From Enoplosus armatus (taxonomy: Eukaryota; Chordata; Actinopteri; Centrarchiformes; Enoplosidae), in NCBI RefSeq assembly GCF_043641665.1, contig NC_092201.1, positions 5,675,501 through 5,739,500 of the forward strand: DNA of 64,000 nucleotides, read 5' to 3'. The notes under the pieces were generated by a model that worked only from the letters and a program-made list of their open reading frames with translations, was not told the origin of the DNA and did no database searches. The position numbers and the translations under genes were made by a program. Of the stretch, positions 54,901 through 64,000 are shown piece by piece; the first letter of the stretch is position 1; the number at the start of each line of letters is the position of its first letter.

Positions 54901-55859
54901 AGGTATCTGATTTACAAATATACAAACCGGAGAACAGCAATAAATCTTCACATGTAAGAAATTGGAACCAGAGAGTGTTTGGCATTTTTGGTTAATAAAT
55001 GACTTAATCGATAATCCAAATTCTGGTATCGATTAATCATTTTAGCACTAGATTAAAGTGAAAGGCCAAAATTATTTTAAAATTTCCATTATTTTAGGGA
55101 TTTCGGGTAGAGCGGTAAAGAAGTACTGCTCCTTTATTCATTAATCAAAATAAAGAAACACAAATAACAGTATCTACAGTGTCTATAGTTTGTTTTATTC
55201 CAAGCAAAACAAATATTACCTCTAGATCTGTATGCGTGTTTTCTACCTCTTTAGCTATTCAGACGGCCCTCCGTCTCCAGAGTGAGGCCAAGTCCTCCCT
55301 TCACCACGAACTCAAACTGAAGAGACGGGTCCAGCGGGAACACAGCCAGCGGGAGCGCAGCCGGAGCGCCCGGAGCAGCTGCAGCAGCCGGAGCAGCCAA
55401 TCAGACGACTCCAATTTCCAAGAAATGGAGAAGATGGAGAAGGAGAAAGACAGACAGGATTTAGAGATAGAAAGCATCATACAGGTAAGAGCAGAAGGAA
55501 TCAGTGGAGGGACGATTAATCGTAATGTCAGTTTTAACCTCGCTTTATCTGCGTCTTGCAGCATGCACGTGAATTGGAAACCAGACGAAGGGAGGCAGAG
55601 GAAAAAGAAAGGAGGAAACAGATGGAGGTGCAGATGGAGCTGGAGAGACAGCTGAAAGAGGCCGAGACGGTAACACAAAGTTTTCCAGATGACAACGTTT
55701 ATTTACAATTCGAAGAAATGAGTCCATCCCATTGACTTTGATCTCGAGTTGGCATTATAAAATTCAGGCTTAACCTTCCGTGATTTTAGTGGTGGAGAGA
55801 CGGTAATGGCATTCCTGGAAAAGGTGATTCAGGAATAGGTCAGTTCTTTCCACCCAATT

Positions 55860-55901
<42 letters not shown>

Positions 55902-58176
55902 CTCTTAGTTGAGAGACAGCATGCAGGCAGAGATGCAGGAGAAGGAAAGGGAGGCTCAGCGTCAGAAGAAGAGGATCAAGGAGTTGGAACTGACGCAGCG
56001 GAAACTGGAGGCTGCTCTCAACATGGAGATCCAGGCTCGGCTGGAGGAAGAGAGGGCCAGGCAGGAGCTGGAGAGGTAACAAACATGCACACCCACTGTA
56101 CCACACTGTATGCCAACTGCAACCAACTTTTTTGTCTGTATGTCCACAGATTTTCATGACAGGTCAAATGTATGTACATGAATGGAAAGAGGAGAGTGTC
56201 CATAAACATAACCACCATGTTGGTGGGACATTATGAACCTTAGTAATGTAAAGAAATATATTGATAGTGCAACATGAAAAAGTTTTGGTACTACCCAAAT
56301 TTCCCATAATGCTTTGGGGGAGGGGGGGCAGGAAGTGTAATGCTGCCAAGGAGTTAATTAGCAGTGGGCTAGAACTTCAGCCCTGTTATTTTTAGCTTGT
56401 ATTTGTTTACATTTTTGGAAAAATTGGCATCATTAAAAGTATGCCAAATTAGCTATTAGCAGTTCCTGTTTGCAATGTCGCCACGAATGTACAGACAAAT
56501 ATTCCTGGATTATTTTGATACTGAAGAAAATGTAAAAACGTGATGATTCCCAGGCAAGTTCTGGAGTTATAAGAAGCAAGGTTTTTCTATGATTTCTAAT
56601 CATATTTATGGACGTTTATTTGCAATTGATATTGGAGATAATAATCCTCAGAATGTGTAAGTCACACTGAATCTACAAATGTGTGTATCATGTCTGTGTG
56701 GTCAGCTTTGATTGAGTTTCAAAACACTGGCATGCTGTGCTACTGAAAACCTATACTCTAAACCAAACCAGACTACACAGACGTTTGTGGTTACTTGATT
56801 TCAGTTCCAGCTTCTTCTCTGTCTTCTCTTCTCCAGGTTGCTGCAGGTGGAAGAAGAGAAGAAGAAGCAGTTCCAGGTCCTCCAGGAGCAGCAGAGGGCC
56901 TTGCAGAGCCTCAGCCCCATACAGGAGGCCTCAGAAGGCAGTAGAGACGAGGATACCCCCTCAGCACTTCACTCCGCCTCTCAGGAGCTCCTGGACCTGC
57001 GGGCTTCTCGCCAGAGGAGCCACCAGCGCCTGGAGGTAAGAAAGAGACAGTGTGTTTGGATTGTCTCTGTGTGCTGCATGTTTAATACTATAAAAAACAA
57101 TCACGATAAACTACTTGTTTGATCTTCTTTATTCCAGGAGGTACAAGAGAAGCTGAGGAATGCCAGTCAACACGTGCGGCACTGGAACGTCCAGCTGAAC
57201 CGCCTGATGACACCCGTCACTCCTGGAGGTGCAGTATGCTCTTAACCTTGTCTGTTTGGGTCTGATTAAAGGGGCAACACAACAACTTTTTAATTTAGTT
57301 TCTGTCTTTATGACATCAAATATGCACCCTACTGAAATATCAAGGAGTAAGAATCTCTTCAGGGGTAATAATAATAACAACAATATCTTTATTTATATAG
57401 CACTTAGTCAGAGTTACAACCTTTTTGGTTGTCTGTATAGCTTTAGTTTACAGTCACCAGAGGTTTAATTACCATTCTAAATTTGAAATTTGAATATTTT
57501 AATAATGTTGTCAAAAAGTAACAGGTAAATAGCTGAAATGATTTATTTCCTATTGGTAAGATTCCTAAAAAAGGAAAACCACTTTTTCCATAGTAAACAG
57601 ATTATAATTAGTTGAGTATGAACTTACATCTCGACAAACTGTACAGATAATGAAACTGTGCATAAATCTGACTGTATTTATAGTAGAAAATATTTTCTAA
57701 TGTTCATCTGGATCCAGATCTGCATCAAAATACAGTCATGGCATACATGTGGTAGATTGAAATCCTTTGAAAATTGATCTGGATCTGCATCAAACACTAA
57801 TCATTTATTCCTTGGATTTGATTAAAAACTGTAAACACATTTTTGAGATATTCAGCTAACAAACTAACAAACCATTGGCATCTAAAATAGAACCTACTTT
57901 TGCAGCCTTGACCTAAAACTCAAATGTATCAGTGAAGATCACAACATTTTGGGGTGTTTTTTTGTAGAGCGTTTGGAACATCGCCTATCATCAAATCGCA
58001 AGTGTCCCAAAAAGGAAGGAGCGCTGGCCAGTAACGAGTTTATCTCTAAATTCAAGATAAGAGCCAATCTGAACAGCCAGATACCGGAGGACGAGAGGCT
58101 GGAGCAGCAGATGGAGGCCGCCAACCTGTCGGACGGATCGGACGAATCACAGGGAAAATCCAATGGACAAATGTGA
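48923..58176 (+). CDS. def6: DEF6/SWAP70-family guanine nucleotide exchange factor, 12 exons
   Basis: Rho-GTPase exchange/adaptor protein linking antigen-receptor signalling to actin in immune cells. Exons 48923-49018, 49688-49828, 50522-50704, 51332-51562, 51664-51810, 54471-54579, 55255-55484, 55562-55669, 55909-56075, 56837-57035, 57138-57228 and 57968-58176 join in phase to 636 aa (human DEF6 631). Visible: EF-hand-like start [20 protein letters not shown], then [22 protein letters not shown] domain about 218-315 ([20 protein letters not shown], then RCMFCVKT and YEMSAS); a Ser/Arg-rich insert after it; a long Glu/Arg/Gln coiled coil (Dbl-like region) about 370-560, ending in [13 protein letters not shown]. 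The YTVL and RCMFCVKT words favour DEF6 over SWAP70. Which teleost def6 paralogue it is cannot be told. Poly(A) signal at 58402-58407. Intron 5 holds an antisense LINE; intron 8 ends in (GT)20 at the acceptor. Confidence 0.93.
51883..54345 (-). mobile_element. 5'-truncated L2-clade LINE, antisense in def6 intron 5
   Basis: Minus-strand element. The long frame 54315-52291 (674 codons) encodes the linker after the lost endonuclease, a Pro-rich spacer, and a reverse transcriptase with [20 protein letters not shown], the motif [25 protein letters not shown], the catalytic FSDDSAI, and an intact C-terminus ending LFNSSL. The 3' UTR runs to about 51883 and ends in TTCTGA-type short tandem units after CCCCGGGGATCAATAAAGT, the usual end of fish L2 elements. 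Just upstream of 54345 the frame meets a stop, which marks the 5' truncation. No target-site duplication was identified. The uninterrupted frame suggests a fairly recent insertion. Confidence 0.9.
52291..54315 (-). CDS. L2-type LINE reverse transcriptase (ORF2 fragment)
   Basis: 674 codons without stop or frameshift. RT fingers/palm about residues 230-500; catalytic FSDD replaces the commoner YADD/FADD, as is normal in L2-type elements. The apurinic endonuclease domain is missing because of 5' truncation, so the element is not autonomous. Long open frames on the + strand opposite it (for example 53839-54399) are its shadows. Confidence 0.88.
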   Translation of the reverse strand: MTDWQALCEPHGEDIDGLTECITDYINFCVDSTVPARTVHCYSNNKPWVTKDIKAILNKKKRAFRAGNRDEVRTIQGELKVKIREAKEKYRRKLEWKLQQNNTREVWSGMRTITGYRPSNNRGAEGSVDRANELNLFFNRFDSVGPAQPPHDSSAVCLQPSPIPLPPPPPAPHSPPPPCESFPHTSSPSPQADGTLQPDDSTPPPPVTSTMCFTADHVRRQLRRLHSSKAAGPDGVSPRVLKACAPQLCGVLHHVFNMSLSLQRVPVLWKTSCLVPVPKTPRPSGSKDYRPVALTSHIMKTLERLVLEQLRPLVKTHLDPLQFAYQPRLGVEDAIIYLLNRVYAHLDKPASTVRVMFFDFSSAFNTIRPALLGEKLTEMQVDAPLVSWIVNYLTGRPQYVRLQHCVSDRVVSNTGAPQGTVLSPFLFTVYTTDFSYCTETCHLQKFSDDSAIVGCISKGDEEEYRAAVDNFVTWCEQNHLQLNVTKTKELTVDLRRTKAPMTPVSIQGASVDIVEDYKYLGVHIDNKLDWVKNTNALYRKGQSRLYFLRRLRSFNICRTMLRMFYESVVASAILYAVACWGSRLRVADSNRLNKLIRKASDVVGVELDSLTVVSERRMLSKLRGILDNVSHPLHDVLVGHKSTFSGRLIAPKCTTERHRKSFLPVAIRLFNSSL
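54690..54870 (-). repeat. Dispersed repeat family B, copy 5
   Basis: Reverse orientation: 'gtcttatgctaagctaagct', then 'gagctaaccggctgccggc' and 'agtggtatcaatcttctcat'. In def6 intron 6. Confidence 0.55.
54870..55050 (-). repeat. Dispersed repeat family C, copy 6
   Basis: Reverse orientation directly adjoining the family B copy; includes 'tcttcacatgtaagaaattg' and the closing 'aatgacttaatcgataatcc'. Confidence 0.5.
55861..55900 (+). repeat. (GT)20 microsatellite at def6 exon 9 acceptor
   Basis: Uninterrupted 40-base GT run followed only by TCTCTTAG before exon 9 starts at 55909, so it replaces most of the polypyrimidine tract. Confidence 0.95.
57229..57967 (+). other. def6 intron 11
   Basis: About 740 bases of AT-rich DNA with an 'aataataataacaacaat' run near 57366. 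No exon-like segment recognised. Confidence 0.6.
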
Positions 58177-59034
58177 TCACCATGTTGACGGTTACAGGAA
58201 CGAGTTTCCAAAACCACAAGTTCAGAAATTATAAAATAAATTCTTCACTTGTTCACTTGGGAGAGTGGAAAGTGGAAGGAGTAAAAAGTAATTTACAACA
58301 CAATAAGTGTTGTATTATATTTATATGTTGAAATGCACACTAAGATGGAGAGCCAAGATGACAAACACATTTAAGACCAACAGAGATTTACAGTTTTGTA
58401 CAATAAAGTTTATTGGTGAATAATAAAATGTCATGTTGTGATATTTTTCTTGCCACGTTCTACTTCTACTCTACTACAATTCAGAGGGAAATATTGTACT
58501 TTTTACTTCACTACAATTATGTGACAGCTTTAGTTACTTTACAAATTAAGATTTTTGCATGCAAAACATACAAAGCTTACACAATTTGATGTTTGCTTTA
58601 CAAATGTGAGAATTAGCTGCTTTTACTTTTAATTGTTTTAATAATTCAGATGTATTTGTAATAATTTTGAGGTTTGGGTTTGTTGATTGGACAAAACTAA
58701 ACATTGTGATGGTGTCACTTTGGGCTCTGGGTAATCGTGACGACATTTACCACTATTTTCACAATTTGTGGTACATTTATTTTTGAAATCATGACATATT
58801 GTGGCCTGAAGGTGGCGCTACAGCAGGAAAGAACCGAAAATTGACCCGGATGGAAAACAACATCAACCCCGGTGCCCTCAGCTAACATGGCGGTTCTTAG
58901 GACTGCATCAGGCGGACAGTAGGAACGAAGCCCGTTAGGCACAAAATTTAGTTTTTCTGTAATTAATTACAATTTAATTTCAGATTATGGGTCTGTCTTA
59001 ACCCGTGAAGACGCCATTAGGTGAGGAGTACGCC
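58177..59034. promoter_or_regulatory. def6 3' end and mcat promoter region
   Basis: def6 poly(A) signal AATAAA at 58402-58407. A family C copy lies at 58590-58770. The mcat promoter/5' UTR follows, with AACATGGCGG (YY1-like) at 58884-58893 and a second such element over the mcat start codon itself. A 12-codon upstream frame (11 aa plus stop) runs 58887-58922. No TATA box seen. Confidence 0.5.
58590..58770 (+). repeat. Dispersed repeat family C, copy 7
   Basis: 'gctttacaaatgtgagaatt', 'gaggtttgggtttgttgatt' and 'cactttgggctctgggtaat'. Confidence 0.5.
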
Positions 59035-61117
59035 ATGTTGGCGTCAGTGGCTGTCAGCGTGACAGCAGCCTCCAGAGGCAAGGTCAGGTCTCTGGTCTCT
59101 CTGGGTAGGAGACTGTCCACCAACCAGCCTGGCTCCCCGAATGGAACCCACCACCCTCCGCCCGAAACCCCCTCTCCTCTCCCGGATAGAGAGCCGCCCG
59201 CGGTGAAGCAGTGGAGACCCAGAAAAGACCCCAGCGCCTGCTCCGTACTCCTCTTTCCCGGCCAGGGCAGCCAGTTTGTGGGCATGGGTAGAGGACTTTT
59301 GAAGTACCCTAACGTTAAAGAAATGTTCACGGTAGCCCAGAAGATCCTCGGGTACGACCTGCTGGCTCTGTGCCTGGAGGGGCCCGAGGAGGAGCTGATG
59401 AAGACGGTTCACTGTCAGCCGGCTGTGTTTGTCACCTCGCTGGCTGCGGTGGAGAGGCTCAACCACGAAAACCCCAAGGTAGCTGTCAGATTAATCTACA
59501 AATTCTTAAGTATTTTCTCAATAGATTGTTTAAGTCATTTATGAAGGGAAAATGCCCCAAAATGGTCTTGTTCCAGCCTCTCAAATGTGAGGGTTTGCCG
59601 GTTTTCTGTCTTTTTACACAATCAACACTTTCATCTTTAAATTTTGGACAAAAAAAAAATGTAAAATGTAACTGTGGACCATGAACTGAACAATTAATAA
59701 TAAAGTTTATTTATACATCACTTTTCAAAACAAAGAATTGCTTCACATGGTTGAACCAGGATTAAAACATTTCCGGACTGAAGTAAAATGATACAAAAAT
59801 AAAATAATGAAACAGAATAGACATGTTGGACATAAAACGGTATGCTAGCATTAATAAAAAGCTTTATTTTTTTATTTTAAATTAAAACATCCACAACATC
59901 TTGATTACAAAGTAAAATATATATTACAAAAAACTTAATAAATAAGACATATTTTGATCCATAAAACTATTCCATTAAGAGTAAAAGTGCATTCACTTTA
60001 GCAGCAAAATGGTGAAGGGTATCTCTAGCTCTAACTTGTACAAGTGTGCGTCCTCATGTTTGTACACTTCTGTCCACAGGCCATCGAGACGTGTGTTGCT
60101 GCTGCAGGTTTCAGTGTTGGAGAATTTGCTGCCCTGGTTTTTTCTGGTGCCATGAATTATGCAGAAGGTAAACATGATGAGTTTCTTAACTGGTACCTGA
60201 CAAAGAACAGCTAAAAGCAGTGTGTTAGTCAGTATGTCATATTTACCCACGCTGTGTCTTCTAGCTCTGTATGCGGTGAAGGTGCGTGCAGAGGCCATGC
60301 AGAAAGCATCAGAGGTGATTCCCAGTGGGATGCTGTCAGTCATCGGTAGACCACAGGCCCAGTATAAACATGCCTGTCTGCAGGCTAAAGAGCACTGCAC
60401 AAGTCTGGGCATTAAGGAGCCGGTCTGCTCTGTGGCCAACTATCTGTTCCCTGATGGCAGAGTCATCGCAGGGCACCAACAGGTACGGAGCCTCAAAAAA
60501 TTAGGTTAAAAAAAACCTTTTACACATAGACTAGTCTCAGTCATGACAAAGGCTGTCAGAGCTGCTTTAGACTCCTCGTGACATCTGTCTCATCCTAACT
60601 CTGTTCCCAGGCTCTAAATTTCCTCCAGCAAAACTCAAGACGTCTCCAGTTCATGAGGAGCAAACCTCTCCCAGTCAGTGGGGCTTTTCACACTGAGCTG
60701 ATGGAGTCAGCTACTGAACCCCTCAGAGAGGTGCTCAGACAGGTGGAGGTCAGTCAAACTTTTTCTTGGAAAAGTTGCCCACCTTGACTTACCTTGACTT
60801 ATTTAGTACTTGTCATCTAACACCTAGATTTCTGTCCCGTTTAGGTCCGTCGTCCTGAGATCAACGTGTACTCCAACGTGGACGGCAAGCGCTACATGAA
60901 CGAGAGCCACGTGCGCAGGCAACTGGTGAAGCAGCTGGTGTCGCCTGTGAAGTGGGAGCAAACTCTGCACGAGATCTACGAGAGGATGCAGGGGAAGAAG
61001 TTCCCTCACACCTACGAGGTCGGTCCGGGAAAGCAGCTCGGTGCCACACTACAGATGTGTAACAGGAAGGCCTTCAAAGACTATGCACATGTGGAAGTCA
61101 CCACTTATGAAGGCTGA
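59035..61117 (+). CDS. mcat: Mitochondrial malonyl-CoA:ACP acyltransferase, 5 exons
   Basis: Loads malonyl groups from malonyl-CoA onto mitochondrial acyl carrier protein for type II fatty acid synthesis (octanoate/lipoate supply). Exons 59035-59478, 60080-60167, 60265-60482, 60611-60748 and 60845-61117 join in phase to 386 aa (human 390). The N-terminal 60 residues are basic, Ser/Pro-rich and Glu-poor, as expected for a mitochondrial presequence. Visible: LLFPGQGSQFVGMG, the nucleophile elbow GFSVGEFAAL (Ser about 160, in place of the bacterial GHSxG), the acyl-binding Arg region VRAEAMQKAS, the catalytic-His segment VSGAFHTELM (His about 277), SPVKWEQTL, and EVGPGKQLGA. ATG 59035 is chosen because the frame extends upstream only through GTG and the context GCCATGT is good. 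Convergent with the BH3 gene, as human MCAT is with BIK. Confidence 0.96.
59540..59700 (+). repeat. Dispersed repeat family C, copy 8
   Basis: 'cagcctctcaaatgtgaggg' followed by 'ttaaattttggacaaa'; in mcat intron 1. Confidence 0.45.
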
Positions 61118-61802
61118 TAATGCAGAGGTGTGGACTGGGTGATGAAAACAATCGAAAAATGGACCTCAGTGCTCATTTTAGTGTGGACATGACCAGCAAG
61201 ACCTGCTTAACCTGCAAGCTCCTGTGGTTGCTCCTTATGGTCTTGTTTGTGTATTACTATTATGTCATTAAATCAGGATTTTTGTTATTAATGAGACTAC
61301 AAAATGTCATCATTTTATTTGTAAGTTTATTTGCATCACATGATAAAGCACCTTCAAATCTGAAACAGAAAGTCCAGCTCCCTTCATTTTATATTAAGCC
61401 AAGCTACATATCATCTGTAAAAAAAAAAATTTTTTTTTAAAATGTTGGCCTCTCAAACCAGTAAGAAACTAATCTGGATACAAAAGACTGAAGGCTTGCA
61501 ACAGTCCATTCATGGGGAAACAGGCTTTTTGACATTAATACAACTGTGAACCAACATGTCACTGCTACAATATGCTGGCCAACTCCTTGGGCAATACTGT
61601 AAAACCGATTTAAACAATTTCCAAATGCCCTGAGAAAGTTTACAGTGTCATATAGTGTCAAATTCAATACCGCTCATGAAAATAGTATAAAAAGAGAAGT
61701 CAAAGTAAACAGCAGAAACAAATCAGTTAGCAATAACTGTCACTCATTTGCAAACATTTTTGGTCAAATATATGATGGCAGAAAAGACCTGCTTATGGCC
61801 CT
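61118..61802. other. Convergent 3' regions of mcat and bik-like gene
   Basis: No exon. A candidate signal for the minus gene (TTTATT on +) at 61314-61319 lies close to the mcat stop, so overlapping 3' UTRs are likely. An A/T snap-back (A10 then T10) is at 61420-61439. Confidence 0.55.
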
Positions 61803-62842
61803 TTAAGCTTTCCATTCCACCCATAGTGCACCGAAGATGGTCACTGCAGCCACCAGTGCCACAGTCACCAGTGCTCCTCTGGTCCAGCCAGTGCAGGTAA
61901 CGGGTTTCAAATTTGACACCTGTGAAATGAAAGAAAATAAAAGTTGTTTCAGCCGACAAAATCCACTAGTGGAAATGAGGACGCGTCGTTTAAAAAACGA
62001 CAAAGATATTCTTGTCTAGAATGGAATGTTTGACAGTTGTAGCAACAGTAACTAAGGGGGGCGGAGCTTAGCGAAAGGAGAACAAGTTACCCAGGCTGCC
62101 CAGGCGTCAGCTCTGAGGATCCCCTGCCCAGGCGCAGTGCTGGCTATCCAGGCCTTCACTGCCGCAGACAGGCCCTGGAAACCCCATAACTGACTGTGAA
62201 GAGAACAAGACCAGTTTATAAATCCTTAACAGCCAGTTCCATCAAATATGTAGAGATCTGAAGTGAAATAACAGAGAGAGGGATGCTTCTTTTTTTTTTT
62301 TTTTTTGATCTTATACCGATAGATGTTCCTGGTCAGTGCCTGAGCGGGTCTCAACATGTGGAGAGGAGTTGGTAGCCAGTTTGGCTGTCTGCTGGCCCAT
62401 TCCTGGTTCAGCTGGTCTCCAATTACAGCCAACTGGTGCCCAAAGACCCGTGCAGCCCTGTCATTGATCCTGAAGGAGTAACACACATGACTCTTGTTCA
62501 GTTTTCATTAATTTCACAATGTTGCCTTTCTCAAACAAGCAAAGTGCCTCTTAAGCTAGTCAAGTATGTGATGAAATTGTAATACAGTGCTTAATTTTTT
62601 CATATTCATCAACATTCATTCTTTTTTATATATTGTTTGTTTTTGGTTCAACTGATCCCATATGGTCTGTTGCATGAGGGGCAGTCTGTCTGAGCTGCAT
62701 GTTGTTGTTATTATGAACAGTCAGACTAGTGTGTGCAAGGGCCTGAACTGTACCTGAGGTTCACGTCAAACAGGGTGTCCACCTCACCAGGTCCAGCCTG
62801 GAGGGAGACGACGCGCCTCGGCTGTCTTGATTGTTCCACCAT
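61803..62842 (-). CDS. bik: BH3-only protein, probably Bcl2-interacting killer
   Basis: Coding exons (5' to 3') 62842-62754, 62469-62317, 62193-62091 and 61919-61803 join in phase to 153 aa (human BIK 160). The BH3 segment HQLAVIGDQLNQEW (about residues 41-54) has the required L-x-x-x-G-D core; a hydrophobic C-terminal anchor VTVALVAAVTIFGALWV lies at about 132-149, fitting a pro-apoptotic BH3-only protein of ER/mitochondrial membranes. No BH1 or BH2 NWGR/GGW signature was seen, which argues against Bak or Bax. The adjacent mcat supports bik by conserved order. The exon 3 acceptor is the CACAG four bases before the first candidate, the only choice keeping frame. Two probable 5' UTR exons lie upstream. 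Confidence 0.75.
62281..62306. repeat. Poly(T) tract in bik-like intron
   Basis: Run of about 17 T (62290-62306) just 3' (on -) of the coding exon at 62317-62469. Confidence 0.8.
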
Positions 62843-62850
62843 CTTGTTTC

Positions 62851-64000
62851 CTGAGAAGATTATGCAAATCATTCATATTAGTAGACGTGAGAAAAAGTAC
62901 CAAGACCTCCAATAGCCATGAAGGACAGGTAATGGCTTCATTTTGAAAGTGTTATCCTTGATCTGCTACCAACGCTCATAAACGGGCTGTGTAAATACTG
63001 GTGCATGTGACCAGGATAGGTGGTGCCTGTGTTACCGGGGAGAAACCCAGGTAGATAAACCGGCTCTTCTAGGTTTGAAGAGATGACATCATCTGTTAGA
63101 TTAAGTCCAACGGTTTGCAGCCTACTTACTACGTGTTTTGTTTCCCCTTGGATGTTTAGGGCTGGTTTATGCACAAAACTGTACATCTAATCCACATTTA
63201 TTACTGGATTTATGACTTGTTATTTTCACTTTTGCCCTAACAAACAGGTTTGTTCCTGCCTACGTGCACCTGTCCTCAGACCAGTTCCTGTTGTACCTGC
63301 AGTCATGTGCCTTAATGCAAATGGTCCATTTCCATAAATCAAATCAACCAAACTGCCTCACCAAGAAGAAATAAAACAGCACTGGCTCCATAGAATCTAC
63401 TTATAGGCTTTAAATATTTGTACCAATCCCGAGTTAATCTACTATAAAGTGTTGAAAAAGGTTTCCCTGTGTGTAATTATATGGATTTATCTTTACACTG
63501 TAATTTACCAATTTACCATAAAAATATAGCCCTAAATGTGGGAACCCGAATTATATAATCATAGTTTAGGTTCCAAAATAATGCCCTGAGGACAGTGTTT
63601 GAGTATTAATCATGTAATAGCCTGTAGTCTGCCATATTGTCATCACAAAGAGATGAAGTCATCCTGCTCACGAAAAGCAAACAAAGGGCGTTTTAAAGAT
63701 CCCATATTGGATTATGCATTAAGCCCGCAGACATTATTTGAATTTAACTACTACAAAAATGAGCTAGTATTTTGTATCATGTTGCAATAGTATCATGTTA
63801 GATATTAAAATATGAATGCCTCCCCCCAGAGAAGTACAACAGGTGCATGCGCAAAATCAGAAAGAAAGTAAACCTACCTTTTGTATAGATGGACGCCGCC
63901 CTGTAATAAATGTAAAGACATGATAACTTAAGTGTTGGATGGAAATGGAAATAGTAAAACAAAGAAATATTCGTAAAGTGTTTTGCTGTACTTACAGCAG
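62851..64000 (-). other. bik-like 5' UTR exons and introns
   Basis: Exon 62850-62754 carries the start codon after an 8-base leader. A 23-base candidate untranslated exon, 63900-63878, has good AG and GT borders (TTACAG before, GTAGGTT after). A donor GTAAGTACAG at 63996 marks another exon running beyond the window end. Between them is plain AT-rich DNA. Confidence 0.5.

Noticed and set aside
59005..59034. Upstream extension of the mcat frame
   Set aside because: Begins at GTG; ATG 59035 has a good context and starts a mitochondrial presequence.

Overview
The window is nuclear DNA of a ray-finned (teleost, probably percomorph) fish. The evidence is split vertebrate genes with GT/AG introns, compact introns, long (CA/TG)n microsatellites, an L2-type LINE reverse transcriptase, several dispersed AT-rich repeat families typical of spiny-rayed fish, and a gene order (chpt1, gnptab, dram1, washc3) matching the human CHPT1/GNPTAB/DRAM1/WASHC3 neighbourhood. 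All exon models below were read by eye from splice sites and checked for reading-phase continuity. No search or RNA evidence was available.

Layout. 1-3081 (+): last four exons of a choline/ethanolamine phosphotransferase (chpt1). 24300-6965 (-): complete gnptab in 21 coding exons, 1253 codons, convergent with chpt1. 27300-29402 (+): dram1, 7 exons, 236 aa. 35280-32367 (-): washc3, 7 exons, 211 aa, convergent with dram1. 36011-40873 (+), head to head with washc3: a nine-exon gene joining a TIN2 (TINF2) N-terminal shelterin-type domain to a long acidic linker and about 15 C2H2 zinc fingers. 43950-45038 (+): intronless TSPAN6/7-like tetraspanin with a long N-terminal extension. 48923-58176 (+): def6, 12 exons, 636 aa, with a 5'-truncated L2 LINE antisense in intron 5. 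59035-61117 (+): mcat, 5 exons, 386 aa. 62842-61803 (-), continuing 5' to the window end: a BH3-only gene, probably bik, convergent with mcat as in human MCAT/BIK.

Function. The left block is rich in endolysosomal genes: gnptab tags lysosomal hydrolases with mannose-6-phosphate, dram1 is a lysosomal membrane autophagy protein, and washc3 is an endosomal WASH-complex subunit. The right block has unrelated genes: actin/GTPase signalling (def6), mitochondrial fatty acid synthesis (mcat) and apoptosis (bik). The most notable item is the TIN2-domain/zinc-finger gene. Its exons join in one continuous frame from a shelterin-like domain to a DNA-binding finger array, an architecture absent from mammalian TIN2.

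The spacers and large introns hold mostly old dispersed repeats. I recognised three recurring families (here called A, B and C), several hAT-like remnants and two near-perfect short hairpins. I found no tRNA, rRNA or CRISPR.
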